From Halorientalis regularis (GTDB lineage Archaea; Halobacteriota; Halobacteria; Halobacteriales; Haloarculaceae), in assembly GCF_023698535.1 (NCBI RefSeq), contig NZ_JALJCL010000010.1:112144-176143 (forward strand): DNA of 64,000 nucleotides, written 5' to 3'. This document shows positions 10,801 through 17,467 of this stretch, one piece after another. The position numbers and the translations under genes are program-made. The stretch's first letter is position 1, and every line of letters begins with the position of its first letter. The notes under the pieces are model-generated. The model ran no database searches. It saw only the letters and a list, made by a program, of their open reading frames with translations, and was not told the DNA's origin.

Positions 10801-11442
10801 GCTTGCGTCGACGGCTTCGATCTCCTCGTGGGGCACCCGGATCGGTTCGTCCGCGGCCTCGCGGCGGACGGGCACGCGCACGCCACTGGTGATGTCCTTG
10901 TCGATGAGCAGGCGGTTGGGAAAGAGGATGTCCGCCTCGTAGTGATCGTACTCGTCGCGCATCTGGCCCACGTCCCGGGGTGTCTGGCCGAAGATTTTGG
11001 TCAGGCGCTCGCCCCGGATCGACTCGTAGGGCTCGCCGTCCTCGTCTTCCTCCTCCCAGCCGGTGATGCGGTCGCGCTGGAGGTCCGCGTCGGTGAGCGA
11101 GTCGGTCGGCGCGTAGAAGTAGGGTCTGAACTCGTAGACTTCGACGTGGACCAGTTCCTCGGCGCCGGGCGTGCGGCCGAACAGGTGGACGACTGGGAAC
11201 TCGTCGTCGCCACGGCCCTCGACGGTGTAGTCGATCTGTGTCACCGCGAAGGTCACGTACTCGTCGGCATCGGGATAGCGGATGTCGTCGAGGTCGACGA
11301 TCTCGAAGGTGTCGCCGCCGTTTCCCGCGACGGCCGCGGCTTCGGCGGCGGCGTCTCGCTCGTCGCCCTCACCTGTATCGCTCCTCGTCCCGTCCTCGAA
11401 CGCAGAGAGACCTGTCTGTGTTCCGTCCCCGGTCTCGTCCAT
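4828..11442 (-). CDS. polB: DNA polymerase family B (PolB) precursor with three inteins
   Basis: 2204 aa precursor of the replicative B-family DNA polymerase. Three inteins (1261 aa in total) leave a mature enzyme of 943 aa. Extein motifs are Exo I FDIEV (about 222), Exo II GWN/CDDFDVPYL (split by intein 1), Exo III YNLRDVELC, Pol motif A LDLK/SLYPM (split by intein 2), motif B KVIMN/SLYGVLG (split by intein 3), and motif C YGDTDS (about 1902, uninterrupted). The C-terminus QTGLGNFM fits a PCNA-binding PIP box (QxxLxxF). The ATG at 11440-11442 gives the natural protein MDETGDGTQ; an in-frame upstream extension to 11634 is Arg/Pro-rich and unlikely to be translated. The acidic, low-complexity N-terminal ~45 residues are typical of halophilic proteins. 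Confidence 0.97.
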   Translation of the reverse strand: MDETGDGTQTGLSAFEDGTRSDTGEGDERDAAAEAAAVAGNGGDTFEIVDLDDIRYPDADEYVTFAVTQIDYTVEGRGDDEFPVVHLFGRTPGAEELVHVEVYEFRPYFYAPTDSLTDADLQRDRITGWEEEDEDGEPYESIRGERLTKIFGQTPRDVGQMRDEYDHYEADILFPNRLLIDKDITSGVRVPVRREAADEPIRVPHEEIEAVDASAQPRVNTFDIEVDDRQGFPEDGEEKIVCLTSHDSYDDEYITWLFDADEGIDPPEALAAYDPIEDDFEADVRVFEEEEAMLEAFVDYLVQDTDPDLVTGWNCLPADSEVSMADGTVREIQDVQVGDEVVGNDQQQTAVAEVTNKWESEKEVLEFDLADGTSLRSSGDHRIMIGDDERVDWKRGNDVEPGDYVLKPRKLNIDSPTIPALSELVPTENQRFIDKTQVKEFKSALPHGAVTELADEFEVTKETLYHPKTDVWTPERCRTAADTYEVPLPDGGREYRRNGIELDREISETEVYLAGLVLTDGTMSTDDGIRFYNTREELHEQFPGDTALQPDGKGCYKQDVLDWARMHVFNGLGIPLGDKNEADVDLSQVYELPEEYVARFLAGVIDGDGSVSSSVVVAAENRSIGEWYTKLFRRLGIYAQQRENIVRVPDAERDLNRVQRDILPHMNHPEKVEAIEALEGGKSGQSETVPYALFEAETGSDEKRIGRDKHRRGINLKRHETTSEQWEEYVFVAVEDVNVTGTETTYDIETTTHNFVADNCLVHNCDDFDVPYLLDRLEELQGPHHDYDLSAERLSRVNEVWRNNWQGPNIKGRVVFDLLYAYQRTKFTELDSYRLDAVGEQELGVGKERYPGDIGDLWEDDPERLLEYNLRDVELCVELNEQQEIIPFWQEVASFVGCKLEDATTPGDAVDMYVLHKLHGNLVLPSKGQHDAEDYEGGAVFDPITGVREMVTVLDLKCFSADTDVLTPDGPRNITEIDEGEDVYTLNPETFECEVKPVAETHEYENKFGELHHLSGNTHDFKITENHRMLYSKERGWDEQDPADFEFDEYRDIPDYERYAFPQHESMSGRSPETFDLIDEVDGGHVVAYYEDDLRTFRHRMPEQVTDSLDLIRGSSEAMGLQKKVGKYLIPLSVYQEHRDAIEAHADEVSLKYEAQHRETPLSFEMSNWLELVGWYVTEGSADEANRRITIHQDEGSERQAIRRLLDEMGINHSVDDRGVNVSNAYLLDWFVENCGKGYSEKRLPEWVFELDGELLAVLLNTMIRGDGSRADSGLGKFWTKSEALKDGFATVAVRCGHKPTVSKQSDGTWYVSVGKRGSFKKSTNATVEEHDGNVHCITAEDNHVVLAGRNGNFQWIGQSLYPMCMVTINASPETKVDPDAYEGDTFRAPNGQHFRKEPDGVIREMVDELLSEREEKKSLRNDHDPDSSEYEQFDRQQAAVKVIMNCFTPDTDVLTPDGVRNIRDLDVGDEVYSLDPDTMEMEVKPVVETHAYPDYRGDLVDIETNKIDFSVTPNHRMLVRKNETNGITEDEYDFVEAGDLDDATNYELPHDWDGPDGEYLDEVDLTEYLDEYEVWVRPEVHGHTFAAEIGYYPDKVLKNDIGEEGYVFGPGEFEANREYIESVAERTYVHAESGRKWIPRTFDGDDFLDLLAWYITEGNVYTSETKEFGEKVRGSATTIKIAQEAIADGGESHHDGIGDLLDRMGFDYYVDDRSYQFTSRLLGDFLERLCGTDSFEKRIPEFVFECSQRQKRRFLDTLIDGDGDRQENSWRYSTASERLRDDVLRLCTHLGLTASFNEDSGAYRIYVTEDSKNTLRMHRSSERSTADDGVYCVTVEDNHTLMAGRNGKLQFVGQSLYGVLGWDRFRLYDKEMGAAVTATGRDVIEYTDKVVENEGYKAVYGDTDSVMLELGSVSPDDVEGEVEVTDEMREKHPEMGDEELRTIAATIQKGFELEEVINESYDDFALEQLNAEFHRFEIEFEKLYRRFFQAGKKKRYAGHIVWKEGKDVDDIDITGFEYQRSDIAPITKEVQKEVIDRIVKGADTEDIKDYVHEVIQDFEAGQLSLDDIAIPGGIGKKLDNYDTDTAQVRGAKYANLLLGTNFSSGSKPKRLYLDRVHSDFWDKVEAEHGLDPSTDPLYGEFRRDPDVICFEYEDQVPEEFEVDWEKMLDKTLKGPIERILEALDISWDEVKSGQEQTGLGNFM
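5878..7104 (-). other. PolB intein 3, at polymerase motif B (pol-b site)
   Basis: 409 aa (precursor residues 1447-1855). It begins CFTPDTDVLTPDG, has block B VTPNHRM, and ends LQFVGQ before extein Ser of SLYGVLG. Like intein 2 it ends Gly-Gln instead of His-Asn. LAGLIDADG-type motifs are LLAWYITEG and FLDTLIDGDG. The position N/SLYG is the known pol-b site. N- and C-terminal splicing blocks are clearly similar to those of intein 2, showing common ancestry. Confidence 0.92.
7366..8571 (-). other. PolB intein 2, at polymerase motif A (pol-a site)
   Basis: 402 aa (precursor residues 958-1359). It begins CFSADTDVLTPDG, has block B ITENHRM, and ends FQWIGQ before extein Ser of SLYPM. The C-terminal residue is Gln rather than Asn and the penultimate residue is Gly rather than His, a non-canonical terminus. 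Degenerate LAGLIDADG motifs LVGWYVTEG and LLNTMIRGDG mark a dodecapeptide-type endonuclease domain. The splitting point K/SLYP is the known pol-a insertion position. Confidence 0.92.
9151..10500 (-). other. PolB intein 1, inserted in exonuclease motif II
   Basis: 450 aa (precursor residues 315-764). It begins with catalytic Cys in CLPADSEV, has a block-B-like SSGDHRIM, and ends LVHN followed by extein Cys, the classical His-Asn/Cys splice junction. Two LAGLIDADG endonuclease motifs are visible, LAGLVLTDG and LAGVIDGDG, so it encodes a homing endonuclease that looks intact. The insertion splits GWN/CDDFD, the Exo II motif carrying a metal-binding Asp. It is unlike inteins 2 and 3 in sequence and in its C-terminal residues. 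Confidence 0.93.
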
Positions 11443-11555
11443 ACTGTCCACCCGTTCGAGACCCCCGATTAAAATCCCGACGGTCCCCGCGTTTCGAGCC
11501 GCGACTGGAACACAAGGTATATGCCATGACACGTCATACCACAGTCTGAAGCGAC

Positions 11556-11738
11556 ATGACGGACCGCGCAAACGGAAGTCGGTCGGAGTTGGACAGTGCC
11601 GAAACGGGACCGGACGGCCCCGAAGTCGAGACAATCGAGGCCTACGAGACCGACGACGGAGTCGTCCTCTACGACGCCCAGAACCCGCTCGCGTGGGTCC
11701 AGTCCAGTGCGGCGACGACGCTGGAGGACGCGGTGTAA
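11556..11738 (+). CDS. small conserved acidic protein
   Basis: 60 aa, acidic, without membrane segments. It begins MTDRANGSRSELDSAETG and ends with EAYETDDGVVLYDAQNPLAWVQSS followed by an acidic tail. I recognise the YETDDGVVLYDxxNPxAWVQS pattern as a recurring small haloarchaeal protein of unknown function, but I cannot name it with certainty. It is transcribed divergently from polB, with the two starts 113 nt apart. An AT-rich GTATAT near 11517-11522 lies about 35 nt before the ATG and could be its TATA box. Confidence 0.75.
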   Translation: MTDRANGSRSELDSAETGPDGPEVETIEAYETDDGVVLYDAQNPLAWVQSSAATTLEDAV

Positions 11739-11785
11739 GCCAGTCACGGAACCCTTTTCTCGGCGGCTATCCGACGCATGGGGTA

Positions 11786-12139
11786 GTGAGCGAGGACGAG
11801 GAGCGCTGGCCCCACGAGCCCGACGACCCGGGGAGTCCCGAGAGCGTGGGCGAACCCGATCCGGAGTCGGATCTGGCTCCCGGGGCTCCGTCGGTCGACA
11901 TCCCCGAGCCACCGGACCCATCCGAGAACGACGCGCCGGAGGGGCTGGTCCGGTCGTTCTGGAAGCTCGTCGCCATCTTCAACGTCGCCCTGTTCGCCAT
12001 CGCGCTGGGCCCGATGCTCGTCGTCTTCCGCGGCCAGGTGGTCGACGGCGGGGCCGTGTTCTTCCTCGGCATCGCCTTCTTCTTCTACGGCTACGTCCGC
12101 TATCAGCGCGCAAGAGACAAGTTCGGCGACGACGGCTGA
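11786..12139 (+). CDS. small membrane protein with acidic N-terminus
   Basis: 117 aa. The GTG at 11786 was chosen because upstream in-frame sequence is Arg/Pro-rich and not protein-like, while the sequence from this codon is typical haloarchaeal (SEDEERWPHEPDDP). About 55 acidic, Pro-rich residues precede two hydrophobic segments (LVAIFNVALFAIALGPMLVV and AVFFLGIAFFFYGYV), ending in a basic-acidic tail. Topology suggests an acidic cytosolic domain with a two-helix hairpin in the membrane. No enzymatic motif is visible. It follows the small gene ending at 11738 by 47 nt and may be co-transcribed. Function unknown. Confidence 0.75.
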   Translation: MSEDEERWPHEPDDPGSPESVGEPDPESDLAPGAPSVDIPEPPDPSENDAPEGLVRSFWKLVAIFNVALFAIALGPMLVVFRGQVVDGGAVFFLGIAFFFYGYVRYQRARDKFGDDG

Positions 12140-12185
12140 GCGCAGTCCAGAACGGTTACCAGTCACCGAGTACTACCCGCAGTCG

Positions 12186-12632
12186 ATGCGTACCGTCCGC
12201 GACGAGTCCGGCAGGCGGCTGTTGCTGGTCAAACAGTCCGGCGATTCGAGTCGCGTCCGCGACCCCGAAACCGGCGAGGAGCGGTACCTCCCAAACGACC
12301 AGCTGGAGTTCGTCGACGCGTCACCCCTCGAAACCGCCGCGCGCTCCGTTCCAGCCCCGGCGCGGACGATCCTGACCGCCGTCCGCGACGACCGGGCACT
12401 CGGTCTGCTCTTCGAGCTCGACCGGCGCGGCGCGGTCGCCGTGCGCGACCTCATGGGTGGGTACGACCTCTGTGAGAGCGACCTCCACGGCCTGCTCGGG
12501 GAGTTCCGCGCCGCAGGCATAGTCGCCGACGCGACCGTCGCCGGTGAACGTGGCTACGAACTCACCGACGTGGGGCGCGAGGGGCTTTCTCACCTCCGTG
12601 ACGGCACGACCGAGACCGCAGACAGCGATTAG
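12186..12632 (+). CDS. winged-helix-like conserved protein
   Basis: 148 aa soluble protein. The first 40 residues (MRTVRDESGRRLLLVKQSG and on) look like a small beta-rich domain containing RDPETGEERYLPNDQLE. The remainder (about 60-140) resembles a winged helix: helical LGLLFELDRRGAVAVRDLM, a second helix CESDLHGLLGEFRAAGIV, and a wing ending in GYELTDVGREGL. This suggests DNA binding, but no family name can be assigned with confidence. Its stop overlaps that of the convergent rad50 by 4 nt, so its neighbourhood with the repair operon may be incidental. Confidence 0.8.
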   Translation: MRTVRDESGRRLLLVKQSGDSSRVRDPETGEERYLPNDQLEFVDASPLETAARSVPAPARTILTAVRDDRALGLLFELDRRGAVAVRDLMGGYDLCESDLHGLLGEFRAAGIVADATVAGERGYELTDVGREGLSHLRDGTTETADSD

Positions 12633-15319
12633 TCCGTCGCGGCGTCGGCGACGGCCTCCCGCGTCGCCTCGTCGGGGTCTTTCCGCACCACCGTCGACCG
12701 GTTCGTCGTGGCGTCTTTCGAGACCATCACCAGATCGTCGGCCGCACCGAACAGTTCCTCGTCGTGGCTGACGACGAGAATCTGCTCGACACCGAGGTCG
12801 TGCATGTGTCTGATGAGGTCCACGAGCCGCGAGACGTGCCCCGAGTCGAGAAAGACGGTGGGTTCGTCCAGGATCAGCGGTGGCATCGGCGCGGCCCCCT
12901 CGATCCCCTCGGCCAGCAGCTGGTAGATCGCACAGCGCAGGCTGAGGTTGAACAGCGCCCGTTCCCCGCCGGAGAGCTGTTCGGGATCGAGTGGCTGGCC
13001 GTCTTTCTGGTAGACCGTGAGTTCGTACTCGCCGTCGAGTTCGATCCGGGAGTAGGAGTCGTTGCCGTAGATCAGGTCGAACGTCTCGTTGAGCATTCGT
13101 TCGAGGCTCTCGACGTTGCGCTGGCGCAACTCCGCGCGTAGCTGCCCGTACATCTCCTGCAGTCGCTCGGTTTCGCCGTACAGCGAGTCCAGGCGCTCGA
13201 CCGTCGCTTCGAGGTCGTCGTACCGGTCCCGCAGCTCCTCCAGTTCCTCGATCTCCTGTTTGACGCCGCCGATCTCGTCGATCAGGTCGTCGCGCTCCGC
13301 GCGGAGTTCGTCGAGTTTCGGCTCGACTTTCTCGATGTACTCGACGGCGCGTTCTTTCTCCTCGCGAGCCTGCTCGACCGCCGACTCGTCGAATTCGGCG
13401 TCGAGCTCGTCGCGCTGGTCGCGTTTGTCCGCTAGCCGGTCGCGGCGCTCGTCGTTCAGCTCGGCCTTGTTGGTCCGTTGCTCGCGCAGGCGCCCGATCT
13501 CGTCCTCGCGGTCGGCGATGCGCTCGACGGTCTCCTCTATTGCTTCCAGCCGGTCGAGGCGGTCGCCGATCCGCTCGCGTTCTTCGTTGCACTCGGCGAC
13601 GGCCTCGCGTTTCGCTTCGGCCGCCGACTCGGCCTCCTGGGCGGTCTCGCGCTTTTGTTCGGCCTCGGCGTCCAGTTCGTCGGCTTCCTCGCGGAGCCGT
13701 TCGATCTTCTCGACGGTGTCGTCGAGCCCGTCTTCCTGCTCTTCGACCAGCTGTTCGACGTTGTCCAGATCGTTCCGGAGCGTCTGGAGTTCGTTCTCGC
13801 GGTCGACCAGATCGCTGGCCTCGTCGACCTCCTCCTCCAGCCGTTCGCGGCGCTGGCGGACCGAGACGAGTTCGTCCTGCAGGTCGTCGATCCGTTCGCG
13901 GTGCTCGTCGATGGACTCGACGTGCGGGGAGTCCTCGACGGGCTGGCCACACTCTGGACACTTCCCGGCGTCGAGCAACTGTTCGGCCTCGTCGAGACTC
14001 CGCTGTTCGGCTTCGAGTTTGGTCTCCAGTTCCTTCTGTCGCTCGCGGGCCTCGTTCAACTCGTCGACGAGTTCGTCCCAGTGGTCGCTGGCCTCGCCGA
14101 CCGCGGCCGGGGCGTCCTCGAAGGCCTCGCGTTTGGCCTCGATGTCGGCTTCGAGTTGCTCTATCTGTTCGCGCCGCTGGGCGAGTGTCTCTCGAGTCTC
14201 TGCGAGGTCGCTCGCCAGTTCCTCGGCTTCCTGGCGTTTCTCTTCCGCGCGGGTCGCCAGGTCCTCGGCGCTCTCCCGGAGCGATTCGGCCTCGCTCGTG
14301 TGTTCGCTGGCCGCGACGCGGTGGTCCTCGATGTCGTCGCGTAACTGCTCGTCCCGGGATTCGAGGTCCGCGATGGTCGCACTGACCGTCGCCTCGTCGG
14401 GGTCGTCGAGTTCCGACTCGGCGAGCAATCCGTCGCGTTCGGCCTCGATCTCATCGATCTCGGTTTTCAGCTCGCCGATCCGGTCGCCGAGTCGCTCGCG
14501 TTCACGTTCGGTCTCCTCGATGGTCTCGGTCAGCTCCTCGATCTCGGTTTCGAGCGTGCCGAGGCGCTCGCGTTTCTCCTCGTGTTCCTCGAGGATCGCC
14601 TCGGCCTCGTCGCGGGTCTTCACTGCCTCCTGTCGGTTCTCGTCGAACCGCTCGATCTCGGCTTCGAGGTCCTTGCGCTCGGTCTGGAGCGCGTTGAGCC
14701 GTCCGTGGAGGTCCTGGTCTTCCTTCCGATCGATCTGGTCGGCGAGGTCGTCGAGCAGCTCCCGCTTGCCGTCCCGGACGTGTTTGACGCCGAGTCGGGC
14801 CTTACTGGCCCGCTCGCGGTAGTCCTCCAGCTTGCCGAGCTGGAGCAGGTCGTCGATCATGTCCTGTCGGTCCGCGGGGGAGGCGTTGATGAGCTTGTTC
14901 ACCTCGCCCTGGCGGACGTACGCACAGTTGACGAACGCCTCGTGGTCCATCCGGAGCAGTTCCGCGACGTGGCCGCGAACGTCGCGCGCGCCCTCGTAGG
15001 TCGCCTCGGGCGTCTCCAGCACGCACGTGGCCGTCGTCGCGCGGTCGTCGGTCACGCGCACCCGGCGTTCGACGTGGTAGGACCCGCCGCCGTGGGAGAA
15101 CCACAGTTCGACCGTGGCGTCTTCGGCCCCGATGGTCACGACCTCGTCCAGCGTCTCGTCCAGGGCACGGGCCCCGTACAGCGCGAAGAAGCAGGCCTCC
15201 AGCAACGAGGACTTCCCGCTCCCGTTCAACCCGTGGATGACTGTCACCCCACTGTCGAGGGTCAGGTCCGCGTTCCCGTAGCATTTGAAGTTCTCCAGCC
15301 GGACACGCTCGAACCTCAT
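12629..15319 (-). CDS. rad50: DNA double-strand break repair ATPase Rad50
   Basis: 896 aa SMC-like ATPase that works with Mre11 to sense, tether and process DNA ends. It begins MRFERVRLENFKCYGNADL with Walker A GLNGSGKSS (about 30-38). Two long acidic coiled-coil arms flank the zinc hook CPECGQP (about 454-460). The C-terminal head carries the signature LSGGERALFNLSLR and Walker B PLILDEPTVFLD. All functional parts are present and the length is typical. Its ATG overlaps the mre11 stop as ATGA, indicating translational coupling in an mre11-rad50 operon. Confidence 0.97.
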   Translation of the reverse strand: MRFERVRLENFKCYGNADLTLDSGVTVIHGLNGSGKSSLLEACFFALYGARALDETLDEVVTIGAEDATVELWFSHGGGSYHVERRVRVTDDRATTATCVLETPEATYEGARDVRGHVAELLRMDHEAFVNCAYVRQGEVNKLINASPADRQDMIDDLLQLGKLEDYRERASKARLGVKHVRDGKRELLDDLADQIDRKEDQDLHGRLNALQTERKDLEAEIERFDENRQEAVKTRDEAEAILEEHEEKRERLGTLETEIEELTETIEETERERERLGDRIGELKTEIDEIEAERDGLLAESELDDPDEATVSATIADLESRDEQLRDDIEDHRVAASEHTSEAESLRESAEDLATRAEEKRQEAEELASDLAETRETLAQRREQIEQLEADIEAKREAFEDAPAAVGEASDHWDELVDELNEARERQKELETKLEAEQRSLDEAEQLLDAGKCPECGQPVEDSPHVESIDEHRERIDDLQDELVSVRQRRERLEEEVDEASDLVDRENELQTLRNDLDNVEQLVEEQEDGLDDTVEKIERLREEADELDAEAEQKRETAQEAESAAEAKREAVAECNEERERIGDRLDRLEAIEETVERIADREDEIGRLREQRTNKAELNDERRDRLADKRDQRDELDAEFDESAVEQAREEKERAVEYIEKVEPKLDELRAERDDLIDEIGGVKQEIEELEELRDRYDDLEATVERLDSLYGETERLQEMYGQLRAELRQRNVESLERMLNETFDLIYGNDSYSRIELDGEYELTVYQKDGQPLDPEQLSGGERALFNLSLRCAIYQLLAEGIEGAAPMPPLILDEPTVFLDSGHVSRLVDLIRHMHDLGVEQILVVSHDEELFGAADDLVMVSKDATTNRSTVVRKDPDEATREAVADAATD

Positions 15320-16629
15320 TCGAAATCACCCAGCGAGGGCTGGCCGTTCCCTTCGGTGTCTGGATCCGAGTCGGGGCCGGCCTCGGCGTCTGCCGACTGT
15401 TCCTCGCCCGCGTCGCCGCCGTCGGTCTTCGTCGGTTCCTCGGTCGGCGTGGGTTCGGCGGCGTCGTCGGTCGTCGCCGACTCGCCGGTCGGGTCGGCAT
15501 CGGCAGTCTCGGACTCGGCGGCCCGGAACGCGGCGTCGTCGCCCTCGTCGAGGATGTCCCGGACGCGCCGTTCGACCTCGTCGGTGACGTTCGAGTCGGC
15601 GGTCTTGCTCGCCCGGACGGTCTCGTCGATGTCGCGGGCCGCCTCGCTGAGCCCCATCTCGCGGATGCGCTCGGCGACGGCGTCGTCGGGGTCCGCGAAG
15701 TTCACGTCGATCTCGCCGCTGTCGGTGACCTCGCGGTGGTCGGTGACCCTGGCGACCAGCGCGCCCGCCTCGTCGGCGTACTCCTCGATACTGGCCGGCG
15801 CGACGGGATCGCCCTCGCCCTCGATGTGGACGACGACGACTGCGTCGTCGAGGTCGTACTGGCCGACGCGTTCCCGCACCCGCTCGACGCCCTCGCCCTC
15901 GTCGAGTTCGACCTCGACGAAGACGAACTCGCGGGTCGGGAGTCCGCGCCGCCTGATCGATACCTGCTCGTCGAACTCGACGATGTTGTACCCCCGGTCC
16001 TCGCGCTCGTCGGCACTCGCCCGTTCGGTCGACCCGCAGTAGGTGATCCAGGTGTCCTCGATCTCGGCTTTCTGCGGTTCGTGATTGTCCCCGAGCAGGA
16101 CGGCGTCGAAGTCGACGGTCGACTCGGCGAGGAGGCGCTCGGTGTCCCAGTCGGCGTAGTCGAAAGGTTCGAAGAGTCCGTGGGCGACGAGGGCGGCGTT
16201 GGCCGCGTCGTGGGGCTCGAAGTCGTAGTCCAGGTCATCGCGCCGGGACCGGGGGACGAAGTCGAGCCCGTAGAACGCCGTGTCGCCGACGGTGACGGGG
16301 TCGTCGCTCAGTCGGGTCGCCAGGCCCATCGACTCGAACAGGTCGAGCCACTGGGCGTCGCGTTTGGTCTCGTGGTTGCCGACGATGGCGAGGAAGGGCA
16401 CGTCGGCGTCGGCCAGGTCCCGCAGGATCGAGAGCGTTCCCAGGATATCGGGCAGGTCCGGCCGGCGGTCGTGAAAGAGATCGCCGGCGTGGACGAGGGC
16501 GTCCACGTCGTCCTCGACCGCGTCCTCTGCGACCCGTCGAAAGGCCGCGAGGAAGTCCTCACGGCGCTCGGGTCGGTGGTACTGCCGGTACCCGAGGTGG
16601 GTATCACCCGTATGTATCACCCGTGTCAT
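15316..16629 (-). CDS. mre11: DNA double-strand break repair nuclease Mre11
   Basis: 437 aa Mn-dependent nuclease of the Mre11-Rad50 complex. Phosphoesterase motifs are visible in order: GDTHLGY, AGDLFHD, VGNHE, and LGDNHEPQ. A capping region follows (FVFVEVELDEGEG and on), then a long acidic, Thr/Pro-rich disordered tail ending GQPSLGDFE, which fits a PCNA-interacting QxxLxxF peptide. The ATG at 16627-16629 is preferred because MTRVIHTGDTHLG is the family start; an earlier in-frame Met adds seven unsupported residues. The start overlaps the preceding small gene by 26 nt and the stop overlaps rad50 by 4 nt. Confidence 0.96.
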   Translation of the reverse strand: MTRVIHTGDTHLGYRQYHRPERREDFLAAFRRVAEDAVEDDVDALVHAGDLFHDRRPDLPDILGTLSILRDLADADVPFLAIVGNHETKRDAQWLDLFESMGLATRLSDDPVTVGDTAFYGLDFVPRSRRDDLDYDFEPHDAANAALVAHGLFEPFDYADWDTERLLAESTVDFDAVLLGDNHEPQKAEIEDTWITYCGSTERASADEREDRGYNIVEFDEQVSIRRRGLPTREFVFVEVELDEGEGVERVRERVGQYDLDDAVVVVHIEGEGDPVAPASIEEYADEAGALVARVTDHREVTDSGEIDVNFADPDDAVAERIREMGLSEAARDIDETVRASKTADSNVTDEVERRVRDILDEGDDAAFRAAESETADADPTGESATTDDAAEPTPTEEPTKTDGGDAGEEQSADAEAGPDSDPDTEGNGQPSLGDFE

Positions 16630-16981
16630 TTTCATCCCCTTGGGCACCACCCCCTAAAGTGGTTCCGCGACCGTGGTGAAACTGGTCCGACCGGACCGCC
16701 CGCCGGAAGTCAGCCAGGGTTTCACGGGCGCGTCGGCCACGGCGGGCGGCCGCGTAGTCGCCCGCGTCATCGGCGGCTTCGATCGCCGCGTCGAGACGGT
16801 CGAGGCCGTCGTTGTCGAGGAAGTCGACGGCGGCCGCGAGGGATTCGACGGCGTCGTCCGCGGCCGTGACGACGGTCCGGTAGTCGTCGCCACCGAACCA
16901 CCCGCCGTCGACGGCCGGCGCGTCCGCTGACTGCGCTGCGAGACGGGAGAGGGCGCGCTTGACGGTGGCTGTATCGGGCAC
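16604..16981 (-). CDS. conserved acidic protein upstream of mre11
   Basis: 125 aa beginning at a GTG codon with a TATA-like TTCAAGTACG about 27 nt upstream (near 17004-17012, minus strand), consistent with a leaderless message. The protein is helical and Ala/Asp-rich (DDAVESLAAAVDFLDNDGLDRLDAAIEAADDAGDYAAARRGRRARETLADFRRAV), with no catalytic motif. Its 3' end overlaps the mre11 start by 26 nt, so it is the first gene of the mre11-rad50 operon and may play a role connected with that complex (inference from position). I do not recognise the family. Confidence 0.75.
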   Translation of the reverse strand: MPDTATVKRALSRLAAQSADAPAVDGGWFGGDDYRTVVTAADDAVESLAAAVDFLDNDGLDRLDAAIEAADDAGDYAAARRGRRARETLADFRRAVRSDQFHHGRGTTLGGGAQGDENDTGDTYG

Positions 16982-17038
16982 GCGTCGGAATGGCCGCGTG
17001 ACCGTACTTGAACGTTCGGACGTGACTGGAGGCGTCGC

Positions 17039-17311
17039 TCAGCGGGACTCGTCGATCGTCAGCGTGTATATCCGCTTGCGAGCGTCCGAGAAGGAGAACC
17101 GCGACTCGACGACGCCGACCTCCTCCAGCCTGTTCAACCCGTACCGAACGGTCCGGGGCGGCAACAGCGTCTCCTCTGCCAGCTGACTCTGTGTCAACGT
17201 GTCGTTGTACTCCAGGGTCTTCGCGACCAGCTTGGCACTGGGCGGGAGCTCCCGCACCGCGTCCCAGCCCGCGGCATCGGCGTCCGTTCCGGCGGACTCT
17301 GAGGCACTCAT
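17039..17311 (-). CDS. winged-helix transcriptional regulator (MarR/TrmB-like)
   Basis: 90 aa. It starts at the ATG at 17309-17311; an in-frame TTG four codons earlier is less likely. Residues from about 15 onward form a classical winged helix: ELPPSAKLVAKTLEYND, the HTH LTQSQLAEETLLPPRTVRYGLNRLEEVGVVESR, and a basic wing FSFSDARKRIYTL. Such single-domain haloarchaeal proteins act as DNA-binding regulators. A TATA-like AAATATTATTAGC lies about 30 nt upstream and is flanked by CAGG/CCTG half-sites (17332-17358), which could be an autoregulatory operator. It is divergent from the PAN gene, whose ATG is 157 nt away. Confidence 0.85.
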   Translation of the reverse strand: MSASESAGTDADAAGWDAVRELPPSAKLVAKTLEYNDTLTQSQLAEETLLPPRTVRYGLNRLEEVGVVESRFSFSDARKRIYTLTIDESR

Positions 17312-17331
17312 CTTACCCGTCAATTTCGCAT

Positions 17332-17358
17332 ACAGGCTAATAATATTTCCTGTTCAGG
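17332..17358. promoter_or_regulatory. CAGG/CCTG half-sites flanking the TATA box of the winged-helix gene
   Basis: ACAGG at 17332-17336 and CCTGT at 17349-17353 form an inverted repeat around the AT-rich TATA element. A further CAGG at 17355-17358 makes CCTG-TT-CAGG. The arrangement suits autoregulation by the adjacent winged-helix protein. This is inference from symmetry and position. Confidence 0.3.
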
Positions 17359-17467
17359 ATTATGCCCAATAGTAATCGCCAAAATCCGGAATCGCGTGCC
17401 TTCGGGCTTGCTTCGGTGCTTGTGTCTACCCGAAGTCTCTTATTACTACATCCCTTATCCAGTGCCA

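Noticed and set aside
9088..11472. Very long plus-strand reading frames opposite polB (also 5443-7080) and opposite rad50 (13089-14822)
   Set aside because: They are antisense to well-defined polymerase and Rad50 sequences. High GC removes stop codons from other frames, and the products are Ser/Arg- or Val-rich without family resemblance.
11529..11540. ATGAC-AC-GTCAT palindrome before the 60-aa gene
   Set aside because: Short arms and no second copy; not enough to call an operator.
11443..11634. N-terminal extension of PolB in the same frame
   Set aside because: Arg/Pro/Cys-rich and unlike a halophilic protein; the ATG at 11442 gives an acidic start and fits the divergent promoter region.
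12321..13961. Long minus-strand Arg-rich frame over the rad50 3' end
   Set aside because: It is a shifted frame of rad50 and has no natural protein composition.
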